A program made the position numbers and the translations under genes. Below the pieces are notes generated by a model, which worked only from the letters and a program-made list of their open reading frames with translations, was not told the DNA's origin and ran no database searches. From Marinobacter sediminicola (lineage in GTDB: Bacteria; Pseudomonadota; Gammaproteobacteria; Pseudomonadales; Oleiphilaceae), in contig NZ_JAVIXR010000012.1 in NCBI RefSeq assembly GCF_031157525.1, positions 56,159 to 120,158 of the forward strand: 64,000 nucleotides of DNA, given 5' to 3'. Below, one piece after another: positions 8,612-17,134 of this stretch; position 1 is the stretch's first letter; each line of letters starts with the position of its first letter.

Positions 8612-9246
8612 CAGTGTAGCCTCATTTGCTCGGAATCGGTGTCGTCAGAGCCCTGAATGCTTTCGTGGGTCTGTATAAATGTCATGGCATCGTACAGCCA
8701 GCTCCAACGGCCAGTGGCCCTGAAAAGGCTGCCGCTGGTGCCTACCGACTTCAGGTACCCCATCTTCTCCAGACTGGAGAGCACAGCACGAATCTGGCCA
8801 GCAGAGTCTGCACGCTTGGTATGAAACACCTTTTTCTCCGCCAGCGATCTCAGTTTCGATTCCAATGCAGGCGCTGCCGCAATGCGATCCAGAATGGCGC
8901 CCTCAGACAGCTTGTCGCCTGGCAAAATCGGGCGGTCGTTTGCTTCCAGCATCATCACAAGCCGCAGAAACTGCACAAAGGCTTCAAGGTTGTTGGCAAC
9001 ATCCCGAAACTGGTGGCGAATCGCATCTTTGGTATCGGAGTCGGAGGTGTCCAGATAGGCGCAAACGAAGGCATCGTGAGCACTGGTCTGACGAAGCGTT
9101 CGGTTTATCTGAGCCAGGAATCGATTCACAGAGTCCTGATTAGCCGGCATTAGCAGGTAGTTGTACAGCTCATCGTCACTGACTTCACAGATAACCCGCT
9201 CCTGAAGCAAGGCCGTTACGGTTCGCTCGAATAACGGACTACTCAT
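8611..9246 (-). CDS. jetB: Wadjet JetB / MukE-like subunit
   Basis: 211 aa from the ATG at 9246, which overlaps the stop of the SMC gene in ATGAGTAG; a start 10 codons earlier is possible but less economical. It has an acidic N-terminal half (DDELYNYLLMPANQDSVNRF, FVQFLRLVMML) and a C-terminal winged-helix-like part (LSEGAILDRI, QIRAVLSSLEKMGYLKS, GRWSWLYD). Size and position match the MukE/MksE/JetB (KITE) dimer that binds the kleisin and DNA. No enzyme motif is seen. Confidence 0.7.
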   Translation of the reverse strand: MSSPLFERTVTALLQERVICEVSDDELYNYLLMPANQDSVNRFLAQINRTLRQTSAHDAFVCAYLDTSDSDTKDAIRHQFRDVANNLEAFVQFLRLVMMLEANDRPILPGDKLSEGAILDRIAAAPALESKLRSLAEKKVFHTKRADSAGQIRAVLSSLEKMGYLKSVGTSGSLFRATGRWSWLYDAMTFIQTHESIQGSDDTDSEQMRLH

Positions 9247-12200
9247 GGCTTGCCACCTCTTCTGTTGCTTTCTCATCCTGGCTCACGCTGGAGAACACCT
9301 CCGCATGCTTTCCTTCAATCCCGGAGGATTCGTAGGTGTGAATCCGGCCCTGTTTGAGGGAGATTTTATTCTCAAAGAACTTCCTCAAACTTCTGTCGAG
9401 CTTAGGGCAGGCAGAAATCATCGTCAGGTTGTTGGCTTCCAGCATATCCGCCAGATGAGAGATGTTGTTGGGGCTGAGCGTACCCAATTCATCAATGGGC
9501 CAAGTAATGCGCGTGTTCAAATCCGGGCACAGGTAACGGGTGAGCCCCATGAACACAGTCATTATCGCCAGATAGGTCAGGCCGGTTGAACTGGCCGACA
9601 GGAAGTCCGCATCGGTGCGGATAACTACCTGCCGGTCGTTCTCTTTCATTTCCAGGCGCATGTCGATCATCGACTCGACGCTGTCTTTTACCTTGGCGTC
9701 ACTGAGCGTGTCTGTAACCAATTTAAAGCGCCGCAGAATGGCATCGCTCGGCAGAGAACGCCGATTCATCTGAATCCAGTTTTGCCACTGACCCACAAAC
9801 TCTTTCAGCGGCTGCCAGGTCTCGTCCTCGTAGATTCGGGGTTCGAGTACTACCTGTATATCGCTCAGGCTCTCAATTTGCTGGTCGGTATTGATCCTTC
9901 GTTTCAGAAGACTGGAAACCGCCTTCACTTCTCTAGCCATGACTTCCAGGCTGTCGAAATACTTCACCAGGCTGCCGGCTTCCGACACAAACTGGTCAAT
10001 CAGTGCATCGCGAAGCTGGGGTATGTCGGTATCCAACAGCTCTCGCAGATCCGGAACCCGCGCCAGCTTGAAGCTCTCCTCATGGTCCAACACCTCGCCC
10101 GTCATCTGTCCGCGCCGATAGGCTGATAGCTTCTGCCACGCCTGCTGGATTTGGGTGTTGTCGTACCGGTTCAAAATGGCTGTAGCCTGATCGAAAGTGC
10201 CCACCACCTCTCTGCGCAGCTGCTCCAGCTTTTGGTAAGCACCCTGAAGCTCCTGAGTAAGATCGGCCATATTGCCCGGAAAACCTTCGGAGAACGTATT
10301 GCTCTGAAAATGCTTGAGCACGGCATCTGCCGCTTCCGCCTGATCTCGCAGATTTTTGATTGCCGATTGATGCTCAGCTATAGACACCTTCAGCTTGTTG
10401 TCCTGCTCCTTCCATGAGCGCTCTGCTTGCTCCCGGGTACGGGCGGCAGCCTCACACTTTGCCTTGGCTTGATTGGCTTGCTCGGTAAGCGCTTCAACCT
10501 TGCACCACTCCTGCTCGCGCCATTTGCGATAGCCACGCACAAGGTCTTCAGACGCCACAATGGTTTCGACAGTGTCTTTGAGCTTGGCTAACGCCTCTCG
10601 AGCCTTTTGAACTTCCTTGGGATCAATCCCCTCTTCCGAAAGGCGCTGATCGTATATCTGGCGCTTACTCTTGAGCCGTGCTTTGTGGTCGGAATCCGCA
10701 GAAGCTATCAGCTCGCTTTGGTGATCTATGCTGGATTGCAGCTCAGACTCTTTCTCTGCCCAATGAGCGCGCATATCCAGCACTTGCTGCTGGAATCCGG
10801 ATTCAACCTCCCGCACGCCCTCGCCCGTTTGCTCATCGAAGGCCTGAAGCTTACTCTGGACGGTTTCAAGCTCTTTTGTGATCTTTGCGATCCGAGCGGC
10901 CTGCGCCTCTTTAACACGCAGGCGCACGTTAGTCAGTTTATTCTGCGCGTTATCGCGAGCACGTTTGACCAGCGAAAACTCAGTTTCCAGCCGGTCGGCA
11001 GCGGCGGCACGTTCTTTATAGGTCTCATGCCTACGCTGAGCCTCGCGCTCGGTTTCCGCTCGTTGTTTGAACGCAGCCTGGCGCTCTGTATCTATGTTCC
11101 GGCTGCTTTCCTGCAAGGCTTCTTCAGAGGCTGCAAAATCCGGAATTGGCAAGGCATCCAGTGCAAGCTGCCAGCCCATTACTGCCGCGCTGTTCGCCTC
11201 ATGATCGAGGGTAGGCGCAAGATCTTTTCTGTGCAGCAGATCGGGATTGACGACCTTAGCCAAGCGGCTGCCCCACTCCGGGTCTTGGGCCCGCAGCAGT
11301 GATAACCAGGTACCGTCTTCAGGGGCGATCTGCCGTTGGAGTTCGTTAAACGTGCCTTCCAGCGCCTGGACTTTGTCATCCATGTGCTGAACCTGATCCT
11401 GCGCAGCTTTCCAGTCCCGGTCTGCCTGATCTCTTTTACGACCAGCTTCTAACCGATTTTCATGGGCCTGGGACACCTGCTCCGATGCTTCTTCTGCGGC
11501 CTGCTCCGCAATCGCGATTTCCTGCTGCTCCGTTTCCGTTTGCCCCGGATTTTCCCGCAGTGCTAACAGACGGGCCTGCTCACTCGTCAGTTCCGAGCGC
11601 TCCTCCGAACGGCCACCCTTGTACTCAGATAACGCCGTAACCTGACTTGTTTTGATGGAATTCAGTTTCAGATCATACGCATGCTTTGCTGAGGTAAGCG
11701 CGTCAGTAGCTTCCCTTAACCGCTGCTGGCGCTGGGCCTGCTGCTTCTCGTGCTCGCGCTGAATGCTCTGCTTTTCCTGCTCGTACTCGCCTTCAATCGC
11801 AGAGGCTTTACCCGTCAGGCTGTCGTAATCTGCTTGCGCTGTGGCCAAGCGCTGCCGGTAGTCGGCGAGATTGTCGAAACTCTGGGCCAGCTCTGAGAGC
11901 CCATCCTCTTCATATCGGTCGTTCTGTTTGTGCAGGGCTGCCACCTGCCCGTCCAGAGACTCAAATTCGGCATTGTGATCCGTAACCTCGCGGGCCAGCT
12001 GGCGATCGCTGTCTTCAAACTCTGCTCTTCGATTGCTTCTATCTGCCTCGCGCCGCTCTTTCTGCTCCCCCAGTTCACTGACCTTCTCCCGGGCCTCATC
12101 AACAGACGCGTGCAGGTTGGCTACGGACTTATCCGCCTGTTCAAGAATCGCTCTGCGCTCTGCATCCTTTCTCAAGCATTCACGGATTTTTGCCTCCTCC

Positions 12201-12964
12201 CCCGCAAAGGCAGAAAGGCTCTGTATATCCGCGATCAGATCTTTGCGATCAATAGCCCGGGGCTTGGCATGCTGGTGGATATTCTCAAACTGAGTTTCGC
12301 AGATCATGGTCTTGAAACTGCTAAGCAGCCGGTGCTTGTTCAACACCACATGAGTCAAGCGCTCAATGTTGGTCATCTGGGTGTCGCTGTCACCCAGGCC
12401 ATGCTCGGCCGCCAGAGCGCGAAGCGCTCGTGCATCCGCAGGCAGCCGCTTCAGCAACTTTTGATTACGCTGAATAATTGCCCGGTAGTTGGTAATGGTG
12501 TCGATCATTTTCGACGGATTAACACTTTGACTACGGAGCGCTGCAAACACGTCGTCTGCACTGGCTCCAGCCTGAAGCAGCGGCTTTACTTCCGGCGAGA
12601 AAAAAGTGTCCTCAGCGGAACCAGCCACAAACCGATAGCAAGGTTTTCCCTGTGCGTGGCGATACATAACGGCACAGTGCAGCCCCGTACTTCGCCGGTA
12701 CTCAAAAATAATCAGGCTTTGGAAGGTTGGCAGGTAGTAGTCCAGAAAGGACAGCTTGCCCGATGCCTTGGTAACTATGCGCTCGGGCTCTTCGCCAAAA
12801 AACGCCGGTATAAGCGCCAAGACAGAGGTTTTGCCAGCCCCGTTCACACCCCCAAGGTGCGTACGCTCGCGGCAGTCGATTTTGATGGTCCTTCCCTTCA
12901 CTTGCTTGAAGGAGTGATGCAGGACGATGCTTTCTAATCCGTAGCTAACAGTCTCACCAGACAA
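9239..12964 (-). CDS. jetC: Wadjet JetC / MukB-like SMC ATPase
   Basis: 1241 aa, first gene of the operon. Walker A is near the N-terminus (GVNGAGKT, Lys45). Long coiled coils (about 250-540 and 620-1000) flank a non-coiled hinge (about 545-610). The C-terminal ATPase half has a signature-like SASSTGLTYLAIM (about 1123) and a Walker B WPIDELG (Asp1158, Glu1159). This is the SMC/MukB architecture; in Wadjet the complex extrudes DNA loops and licenses the JetD nuclease to cleave small circular DNA. The start is TTG (12964) with GGGGA 7 nt upstream; no ATG or GTG fits better. The operon order C-B-A-D differs from the usual A-B-C-D. Confidence 0.82.
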   Translation of the reverse strand: MSGETVSYGLESIVLHHSFKQVKGRTIKIDCRERTHLGGVNGAGKTSVLALIPAFFGEEPERIVTKASGKLSFLDYYLPTFQSLIIFEYRRSTGLHCAVMYRHAQGKPCYRFVAGSAEDTFFSPEVKPLLQAGASADDVFAALRSQSVNPSKMIDTITNYRAIIQRNQKLLKRLPADARALRALAAEHGLGDSDTQMTNIERLTHVVLNKHRLLSSFKTMICETQFENIHQHAKPRAIDRKDLIADIQSLSAFAGEEAKIRECLRKDAERRAILEQADKSVANLHASVDEAREKVSELGEQKERREADRSNRRAEFEDSDRQLAREVTDHNAEFESLDGQVAALHKQNDRYEEDGLSELAQSFDNLADYRQRLATAQADYDSLTGKASAIEGEYEQEKQSIQREHEKQQAQRQQRLREATDALTSAKHAYDLKLNSIKTSQVTALSEYKGGRSEERSELTSEQARLLALRENPGQTETEQQEIAIAEQAAEEASEQVSQAHENRLEAGRKRDQADRDWKAAQDQVQHMDDKVQALEGTFNELQRQIAPEDGTWLSLLRAQDPEWGSRLAKVVNPDLLHRKDLAPTLDHEANSAAVMGWQLALDALPIPDFAASEEALQESSRNIDTERQAAFKQRAETEREAQRRHETYKERAAAADRLETEFSLVKRARDNAQNKLTNVRLRVKEAQAARIAKITKELETVQSKLQAFDEQTGEGVREVESGFQQQVLDMRAHWAEKESELQSSIDHQSELIASADSDHKARLKSKRQIYDQRLSEEGIDPKEVQKAREALAKLKDTVETIVASEDLVRGYRKWREQEWCKVEALTEQANQAKAKCEAAARTREQAERSWKEQDNKLKVSIAEHQSAIKNLRDQAEAADAVLKHFQSNTFSEGFPGNMADLTQELQGAYQKLEQLRREVVGTFDQATAILNRYDNTQIQQAWQKLSAYRRGQMTGEVLDHEESFKLARVPDLRELLDTDIPQLRDALIDQFVSEAGSLVKYFDSLEVMAREVKAVSSLLKRRINTDQQIESLSDIQVVLEPRIYEDETWQPLKEFVGQWQNWIQMNRRSLPSDAILRRFKLVTDTLSDAKVKDSVESMIDMRLEMKENDRQVVIRTDADFLSASSTGLTYLAIMTVFMGLTRYLCPDLNTRITWPIDELGTLSPNNISHLADMLEANNLTMISACPKLDRSLRKFFENKISLKQGRIHTYESSGIEGKHAEVFSSVSQDEKATEEVASHE

Positions 12965-13004
12965 ACTGATTTCCCCGTAACGGCAGGTCGTTCTTGATAC
13001 CCGC

Positions 13005-13031
13005 AGTATACAGTGAATAGTTCACGGACAA
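13005..13031 (-). promoter_or_regulatory. Putative jet operon promoter with palindromic spacer
   Basis: On the minus strand, TTGTCC (13031-13026) and TATACT (13010-13005) resemble -35 and -10 boxes with a short 15-nt spacer. A 13-bp inverted repeat, GTGAA-TAG-TTCAC (13013-13025), fills that spacer. A regulator binding there would occlude RNA polymerase, so repression of the defence operon is possible. This is a prediction from pattern only. Confidence 0.4.
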
Positions 13032-13057
13032 AGCCATAGAGCCGGTGCAATCAATTC

Positions 13058-13097
13058 TCACCGCCGCCGGAAGACTCTATGCCTCCAACGGCGGTGA
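13058..13097 (-). terminator. Inverted repeat after wrbA
   Basis: TCACCGCCG (13058-13066) and CGGCGGTGA (13089-13097) form a 9-bp GC-rich stem with a 22-nt loop just after the wrbA stop. No U-run follows. It probably marks the 3' end of the wrbA message and separates it from the jet operon. Confidence 0.4.
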
Positions 13098-13111
13098 CAG
13101 AAGTAGCTTAA

Positions 13112-13711
13112 TTAGCCTTTAAGCTTTACTGCTATTTGTGCGACATGCTCACCTTGATGGCGGGCAATGCCTAGCTCACGTTCGTCTGGCTGGCGTGACC
13201 CATCGCCGCCTGCAATTGTCGAGGCGCCGTAAGGGGTACCACCGCCTACTTGTGAGATGTCAAACAGTGCTGGCGTGGTATATCCGATTGGAACAATAAC
13301 CATGCCGTGGTGTGCCAAGGTAGTCCAGGTAGAGGTGATCGTCATTTCCTGGCCACCACCGGTGCCGGTTGAGGTGAATACACTGGCAACCTTACCTGCC
13401 AATGCTCCCTTGGCCCAAAGGCCTCCGGTCTGGTCGAAGAAGGTGCGTACCTGCCCTGCCATGTTGCCAAAGCGGGTGGGTGTGCCGACAATGATTGCAT
13501 CGTAGTCCGCCAATTCTGCAGGAGTTGCAACTGCAGCTTCCTGATCAACCTTGCCGCCAGCCGCTTTAAAGGCTTCTGCATCCATGGTTTCCGGAACACG
13601 CTTTACTGTCACCTCCACCCCGGAAACGCCGCGAGCGCCTTCTGCAACCGCTTGTGCCATGGTTTCCATATGGCCATACATTGAATAATAAAGAACCAGA
13701 ACTTTTGTCAT
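13112..13711 (-). CDS. wrbA: NAD(P)H:quinone oxidoreductase WrbA
   Basis: 199 aa flavodoxin-fold FMN enzyme of the WrbA family, catalysing two-electron reduction of quinones with NAD(P)H and so avoiding semiquinone radicals. Visible signatures: the N-terminal phosphate-binding loop ([15 protein letters not shown]), [24 protein letters not shown], and the [10 protein letters not shown] and GGGTPYGAS loops. Length equals the family norm. A clear AAAGGA site precedes the ATG. It is 121 nt downstream of the pirin gene, in the same direction as pirin, the oxidoreductase and DoxX, which together look like a quinone/electrophile-detoxification group. Confidence 0.93.
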   Translation of the reverse strand: MTKVLVLYYSMYGHMETMAQAVAEGARGVSGVEVTVKRVPETMDAEAFKAAGGKVDQEAAVATPAELADYDAIIVGTPTRFGNMAGQVRTFFDQTGGLWAKGALAGKVASVFTSTGTGGGQEMTITSTWTTLAHHGMVIVPIGYTTPALFDISQVGGGTPYGASTIAGGDGSRQPDERELGIARHQGEHVAQIAVKLKG

Positions 13712-13832
13712 CTATATGTCCTTTTTCTGCTTGGCTTATGTATACACTTCTGCTTTCAGTGAAAGCGAGGCGCGGGCAAGAACTCACTAAATGTAGTTGC
13801 CCCGCCCGCATCCAACAAGCTGGCCTGCTTGC

Positions 13833-14531
13833 TTAGGCCACATCTACCAGAACGATTTCGCTATCTTCCAGAGCCTTCACGTTCAGCAGCTCTTCATCTC
13901 TAATCGCAACCCCGTCACCAGCAGAAGCTACCACTCCATTAACCTCTATCTTGCCGGTAGCAGGTACCAAATAAACCTTACGCCCTGGGGCGATGTGATA
14001 TTCAGTAACCTGGTCTGTTTCCAGCGTTGCTGCCACCATGCGAGCATCCGTACGAATTGGCAGAGCCTCATCGTCACCGGGCATGCCGCTAGCCAGAGTT
14101 ACAAACGAACCGCTGCGCTCACCCTTGGGGAAAGGCTTAGTGCCCCAAGTAGGTGGTAAGCCCACCTCGTTGGGCATAATCCAAATCTGGAAGATCTGGG
14201 TTGCCACGTCTTCTTTATTCATCTCACTGTGGGCGATGCCTGTTCCTGCACTCATCACCTGCACATCACCTGCCTCAGTACGGCCCTTGTTGCCCAAGCT
14301 GTCCTGGTGAGTGATGGCACCTTTGCGAACGTATGTAATAATCTCCATGTCGCGGTGCGGGTGCCGTGGAAAACCCGAGTGAGCAGCAATCGTATCGTCA
14401 TTCCATACTCTGAGGTTTCCCCAGTTCATGCGGTTAGGATCGTAATACTCAGCAAACGAGAAATGGTGGCGAGTATCCAGCCAGCCATGATGAGCGCCGC
14501 CGAGTTCATTATAGGGTCGAAGTTCAATCAT
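13833..14531 (-). CDS. Pirin family protein (YhhW-like)
   Basis: 232 aa bicupin. The N-terminal cupin has the metal-binding set HPHRDMEIITYV (two His), with a further His/Glu pair in AGTGIAHSEMN, as in the quercetinase YhhW and human pirin. RTEAGDVQVMSAGTGIAHSE is the most conserved pirin stretch. A strong AGGAGG lies 7 nt before the ATG. It sits between wrbA and the MDR oxidoreductase. Pirins of this subgroup can have quercetin 2,3-dioxygenase activity; the physiological substrate here is unknown. Confidence 0.9.
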   Translation of the reverse strand: MIELRPYNELGGAHHGWLDTRHHFSFAEYYDPNRMNWGNLRVWNDDTIAAHSGFPRHPHRDMEIITYVRKGAITHQDSLGNKGRTEAGDVQVMSAGTGIAHSEMNKEDVATQIFQIWIMPNEVGLPPTWGTKPFPKGERSGSFVTLASGMPGDDEALPIRTDARMVAATLETDQVTEYHIAPGRKVYLVPATGKIEVNGVVASAGDGVAIRDEELLNVKALEDSEIVLVDVA

Positions 14532-14580
14532 TTTAGAACCTCCTGTTTACTGTATTTTGTGAATGAAAGCTTGCCTTGCC

Positions 14581-15540
14581 TCAAGGGATCAGAACGATCT
14601 TTTCAGAGCCGCCTTCATTTACCTTGTTGTAGGCCTCAACTGCTTTCGAGAGCGGCAGTTCCGTAAAGTCATCAGGTACTGGTAGTTCACCGTCAAACGC
14701 CGCACTTATTTTCTCAAATATTTCTGCGCACTCTTCCAGGCTGTACAGCAGCGAATTAATGCCAATCACTGAGCCGCCGCGGCGGTACAGATCAAGAATA
14801 GGCATACTAATCAGCCCATCCACTGGCGCTGCAATAACCGCGATCCGCCCAAATGCTGCAAGCGTGTTAACTGCCGCTGACAACCAGTAGCCGGTGGTGT
14901 CGAAAATCACCTCAGGCGCCAGCGTCTGAAAATGCACCTGTGCCTGCTCTGGTAACTGACCCGCCTCTGGCAATTCAAAAGCATCAACACCTTGCGCTTT
15001 CAGCTCTCGCACAACATCGGCTCGGCGCGCGGCCATAACCACTTCGGCACCCCTTGCCTTAGCCAGCGCTTGCGCTGCTTTTGCCACTGCTCCGGCGCCA
15101 ATGATCAGGAACCGTGTACCCGCTTTAACCTGGCTACGTTCCAGAGCATCCCATGCAGTGATGTAGGGAACACCGAAGGTTGCCGCCTGAGCAAAGCTCA
15201 GTGATTTCGGCTTTGGCGCTACTGCATTCGCCGGTACAACCACATACTGGGCATGGCAACCGTCCTGGGTGAAACTGAAGCCTTTCCCGGTGCCACCCCA
15301 AACCGCTTTACCCAGAAGCTCTTTGGGCCCCTCCACCACTACACCTGAGAAGTCCCTGCCGGGAATGCGCGGCGTTGTGGTGTAAGGAAAACGCCCGAGA
15401 ACGTTTTTCAGATCGCTGGGGTTCAGGCCAGCAGCCCGAACCTCAACCAGAACCTCACCGGCACCAGGTACCGGTTTGGCCAATCTCTTTACTTGCAACG
15501 AATCGAGTGAGCCGGTTGCTGAAAACTGTAGAGCTTGCAT
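14581..15540 (-). CDS. MDR-superfamily zinc-type alcohol dehydrogenase / quinone oxidoreductase
   Basis: 319 aa from the ATG at 15540, preceded by GAGG; an ATG six codons earlier lacks a site. GroES-like N-terminal domain (VRAAGLNPSDLKNVLG, RIPGRDFSGVVVEGP) and a Rossmann domain (FLIIGAGAVAKAAQALAKARGAEVV). The zinc-binding residues of true alcohol dehydrogenases are absent, which points to the quinone oxidoreductase branch: NADPH-dependent reduction of quinones or enals. It is followed by pirin and wrbA and preceded by doxX (34-nt gap), so it is probably co-transcribed with doxX. Confidence 0.85.
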   Translation of the reverse strand: MQALQFSATGSLDSLQVKRLAKPVPGAGEVLVEVRAAGLNPSDLKNVLGRFPYTTTPRIPGRDFSGVVVEGPKELLGKAVWGGTGKGFSFTQDGCHAQYVVVPANAVAPKPKSLSFAQAATFGVPYITAWDALERSQVKAGTRFLIIGAGAVAKAAQALAKARGAEVVMAARRADVVRELKAQGVDAFELPEAGQLPEQAQVHFQTLAPEVIFDTTGYWLSAAVNTLAAFGRIAVIAAPVDGLISMPILDLYRRGGSVIGINSLLYSLEECAEIFEKISAAFDGELPVPDDFTELPLSKAVEAYNKVNEGGSEKIVLIP

Positions 15541-15574
15541 AATCGACCTCGATAGCAAAATTTAAAGTTGTGCC

Positions 15575-16033
15575 TTATCGACGAGTACCGCCCAACCGTT
15601 CCAGCAGCACGTTATCCAACGCAAACCGGCCACCGCCCTGAATCGCAAGAGCCAGCGCCACTACGAACAAGGTCAAGCCAAACTCGTAACCATTGTTGGC
15701 CATGAACAAGCCGTTACCTATGTGCACGGCAAAAATGGCAACCAACATGGCAAAGGCAATAACTACTGCGGCAGGGCGTGTCAGCAGACCCACAACCAGT
15801 GCCAGCCCTCCGAAGAATTCTGCGCTGCCAGCCATCAAAGCCATCAGATATCCTGGCTCCAGGCCAATGCTGGCCATCCACTGACCGGTCCCTTCAAGAC
15901 CGTATCCGCCAAACCAGCCAAAGAGCTTCTGAGCACCGTGTGCTGCCAGGGTCAGTCCAACCGGGACCCGCAATACCAGCGAAGCAAAACCGCCGTTGGA
16001 ATTGAACAATGCTTGAGTAAGTTTGGAGCCCAT
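15575..16033 (-). CDS. DoxX family membrane protein
   Basis: 152 aa with four predicted TM helices (about 18-36, 60-82, 86-108, 118-136). Motifs typical of the DoxX/YphA family: LRVPVGLTLAAHGAQKLFGWFGG, and a Gly-rich start of TM2 (AGSAEFFGGLALVVGLLTR). The GAGGAA site before the ATG is strong. First gene of the minus-strand redox cluster and divergent from the LysR gene, so it is probably the first gene under that regulator's control. DoxX proteins have been linked to membrane redox and sulfur stress; its exact activity is unknown. Confidence 0.87.
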   Translation of the reverse strand: MGSKLTQALFNSNGGFASLVLRVPVGLTLAAHGAQKLFGWFGGYGLEGTGQWMASIGLEPGYLMALMAGSAEFFGGLALVVGLLTRPAAVVIAFAMLVAIFAVHIGNGLFMANNGYEFGLTLFVVALALAIQGGGRFALDNVLLERLGGTRR

Positions 16034-16145
16034 GATTATTCCTCTACTAGTGACTTGTTGGTTTGCTGCTGAAGCGTCGCTCCAGATGATGTAGCTACCT
16101 TACTATCACCAAACCGGCAGAATAAGAGGGTATCTGTTGCATTAC

Positions 16146-16164
16146 TATCAACGCAGCGTTGATA
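16146..16164. promoter_or_regulatory. 19-bp perfect palindrome, probable LysR operator
   Basis: TATCAACGCAGCGTTGATA (9-bp arms around a central A), 34 nt before the LysR start and about 110 nt before doxX. LysR regulators bind imperfect dyads with a T-N11-A core between divergent genes, and this site fits by position and symmetry. It probably controls both the regulator and the doxX-oxidoreductase-pirin-wrbA genes. Confidence 0.6.
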
Positions 16165-16197
16165 ATTGTCTAAAAACCACAAAGTCAGGATATACCT

Positions 16198-17097
16198 ATG
16201 GATCGCCTCGATGCCATGCGTGCTTTCGTTACGGTAGTTAGTGAAGGCGCCTTCACCCGCGCCGCCGAAAAGCTGGACCTATCCCCTCAACTGGTCAGCA
16301 AGTATGTTTCCCAGCTGGAAGAGCACCTTGGCGTACGCTTGCTCAACCGCACCACCCGGCGCCTTCACCTGACAGAGGCAGGAGCAAGTTATCACGAGCG
16401 AGCACAACAGGTTTTACATGACATTGAAGATATGGAGTGCCAAGTGGGCGATCTGCAAACTGAGGCTCGTGGCATTCTAAGAATCAGTGCGCCTGTATCT
16501 TTTGCCATTCGCCATATGGCGCCGGTATTGAGCGAGTTCCAGAAAGCCCACCCCGGCGTAGGCATCGACTTGCAGCTTAATGACCGCAAGGTCGACCTGG
16601 TTGAAGAAGGGTTTGATGTAGTACTGCGGATCGGCCACCTGAAAAGCTCGTCACTGATCGCCAAAAAGATTGCGCCAATCAGGATGGCAGTATGCGCGTC
16701 CCCGGACTACCTGAAACAGAATGGCACGCCAAAGCAACTGGAGGATTTGCAGGGCCACCGCTATCTGCGCTACAGCTACATCGAACTCGATTCCAGCCAG
16801 CCTCTGCACCGGTGGCTGCAAAACAACGGTCAAAACGACAGCAACGGCATGACCAGCAATAACGGCGACGTACTGGTGGATTCGGCTATTGCAGGAGCGG
16901 GCATCGCCTTACAGCCAACATTTATCTCTGGCACGGCGATCAAGGAAGGCAAGCTGCAAGTTATACTGCAGGATTTTGAACCTGAGCCCATGGGGCTGTA
17001 TGCAATGTATGCACACCGCCAACTATTGGCGAGCAAGGTTCGGAGTTTTGTTGATTTTATCGATGGGTATTTCGGCGACCCGCCCTACTGGGATTGA
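16198..17097 (+). CDS. LysR-family transcriptional regulator
   Basis: 299 aa. N-terminal winged helix-turn-helix (MRAFVTVVSEGAFTRAAEKL, QLVSKYVSQLEEHLGVRLLNRTTRRL) and a C-terminal periplasmic-binding-protein-like effector domain (about 90-295) of the CrgA/PecT-like branch (LRISAPVSFAIRHMAPVL). An AGGA site precedes the ATG. It is divergent from doxX, and the intergenic region holds a perfect palindrome, so it probably senses a quinone or electrophile and controls the neighbouring redox genes. That regulatory role is inferred. Confidence 0.92.
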   Translation: MDRLDAMRAFVTVVSEGAFTRAAEKLDLSPQLVSKYVSQLEEHLGVRLLNRTTRRLHLTEAGASYHERAQQVLHDIEDMECQVGDLQTEARGILRISAPVSFAIRHMAPVLSEFQKAHPGVGIDLQLNDRKVDLVEEGFDVVLRIGHLKSSSLIAKKIAPIRMAVCASPDYLKQNGTPKQLEDLQGHRYLRYSYIELDSSQPLHRWLQNNGQNDSNGMTSNNGDVLVDSAIAGAGIALQPTFISGTAIKEGKLQVILQDFEPEPMGLYAMYAHRQLLASKVRSFVDFIDGYFGDPPYWD

Positions 17098-17134
17098 GGT
17101 CCGATCATCTTTGACTTCAAGCAGTTCTGAGCAC

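Noticed and set aside
11930..12937. Long plus-strand open frame opposite the SMC gene
   Set aside because: It is antisense to a coiled-coil gene with clear motifs; the translation has no recognisable domain and no ribosome-binding site.
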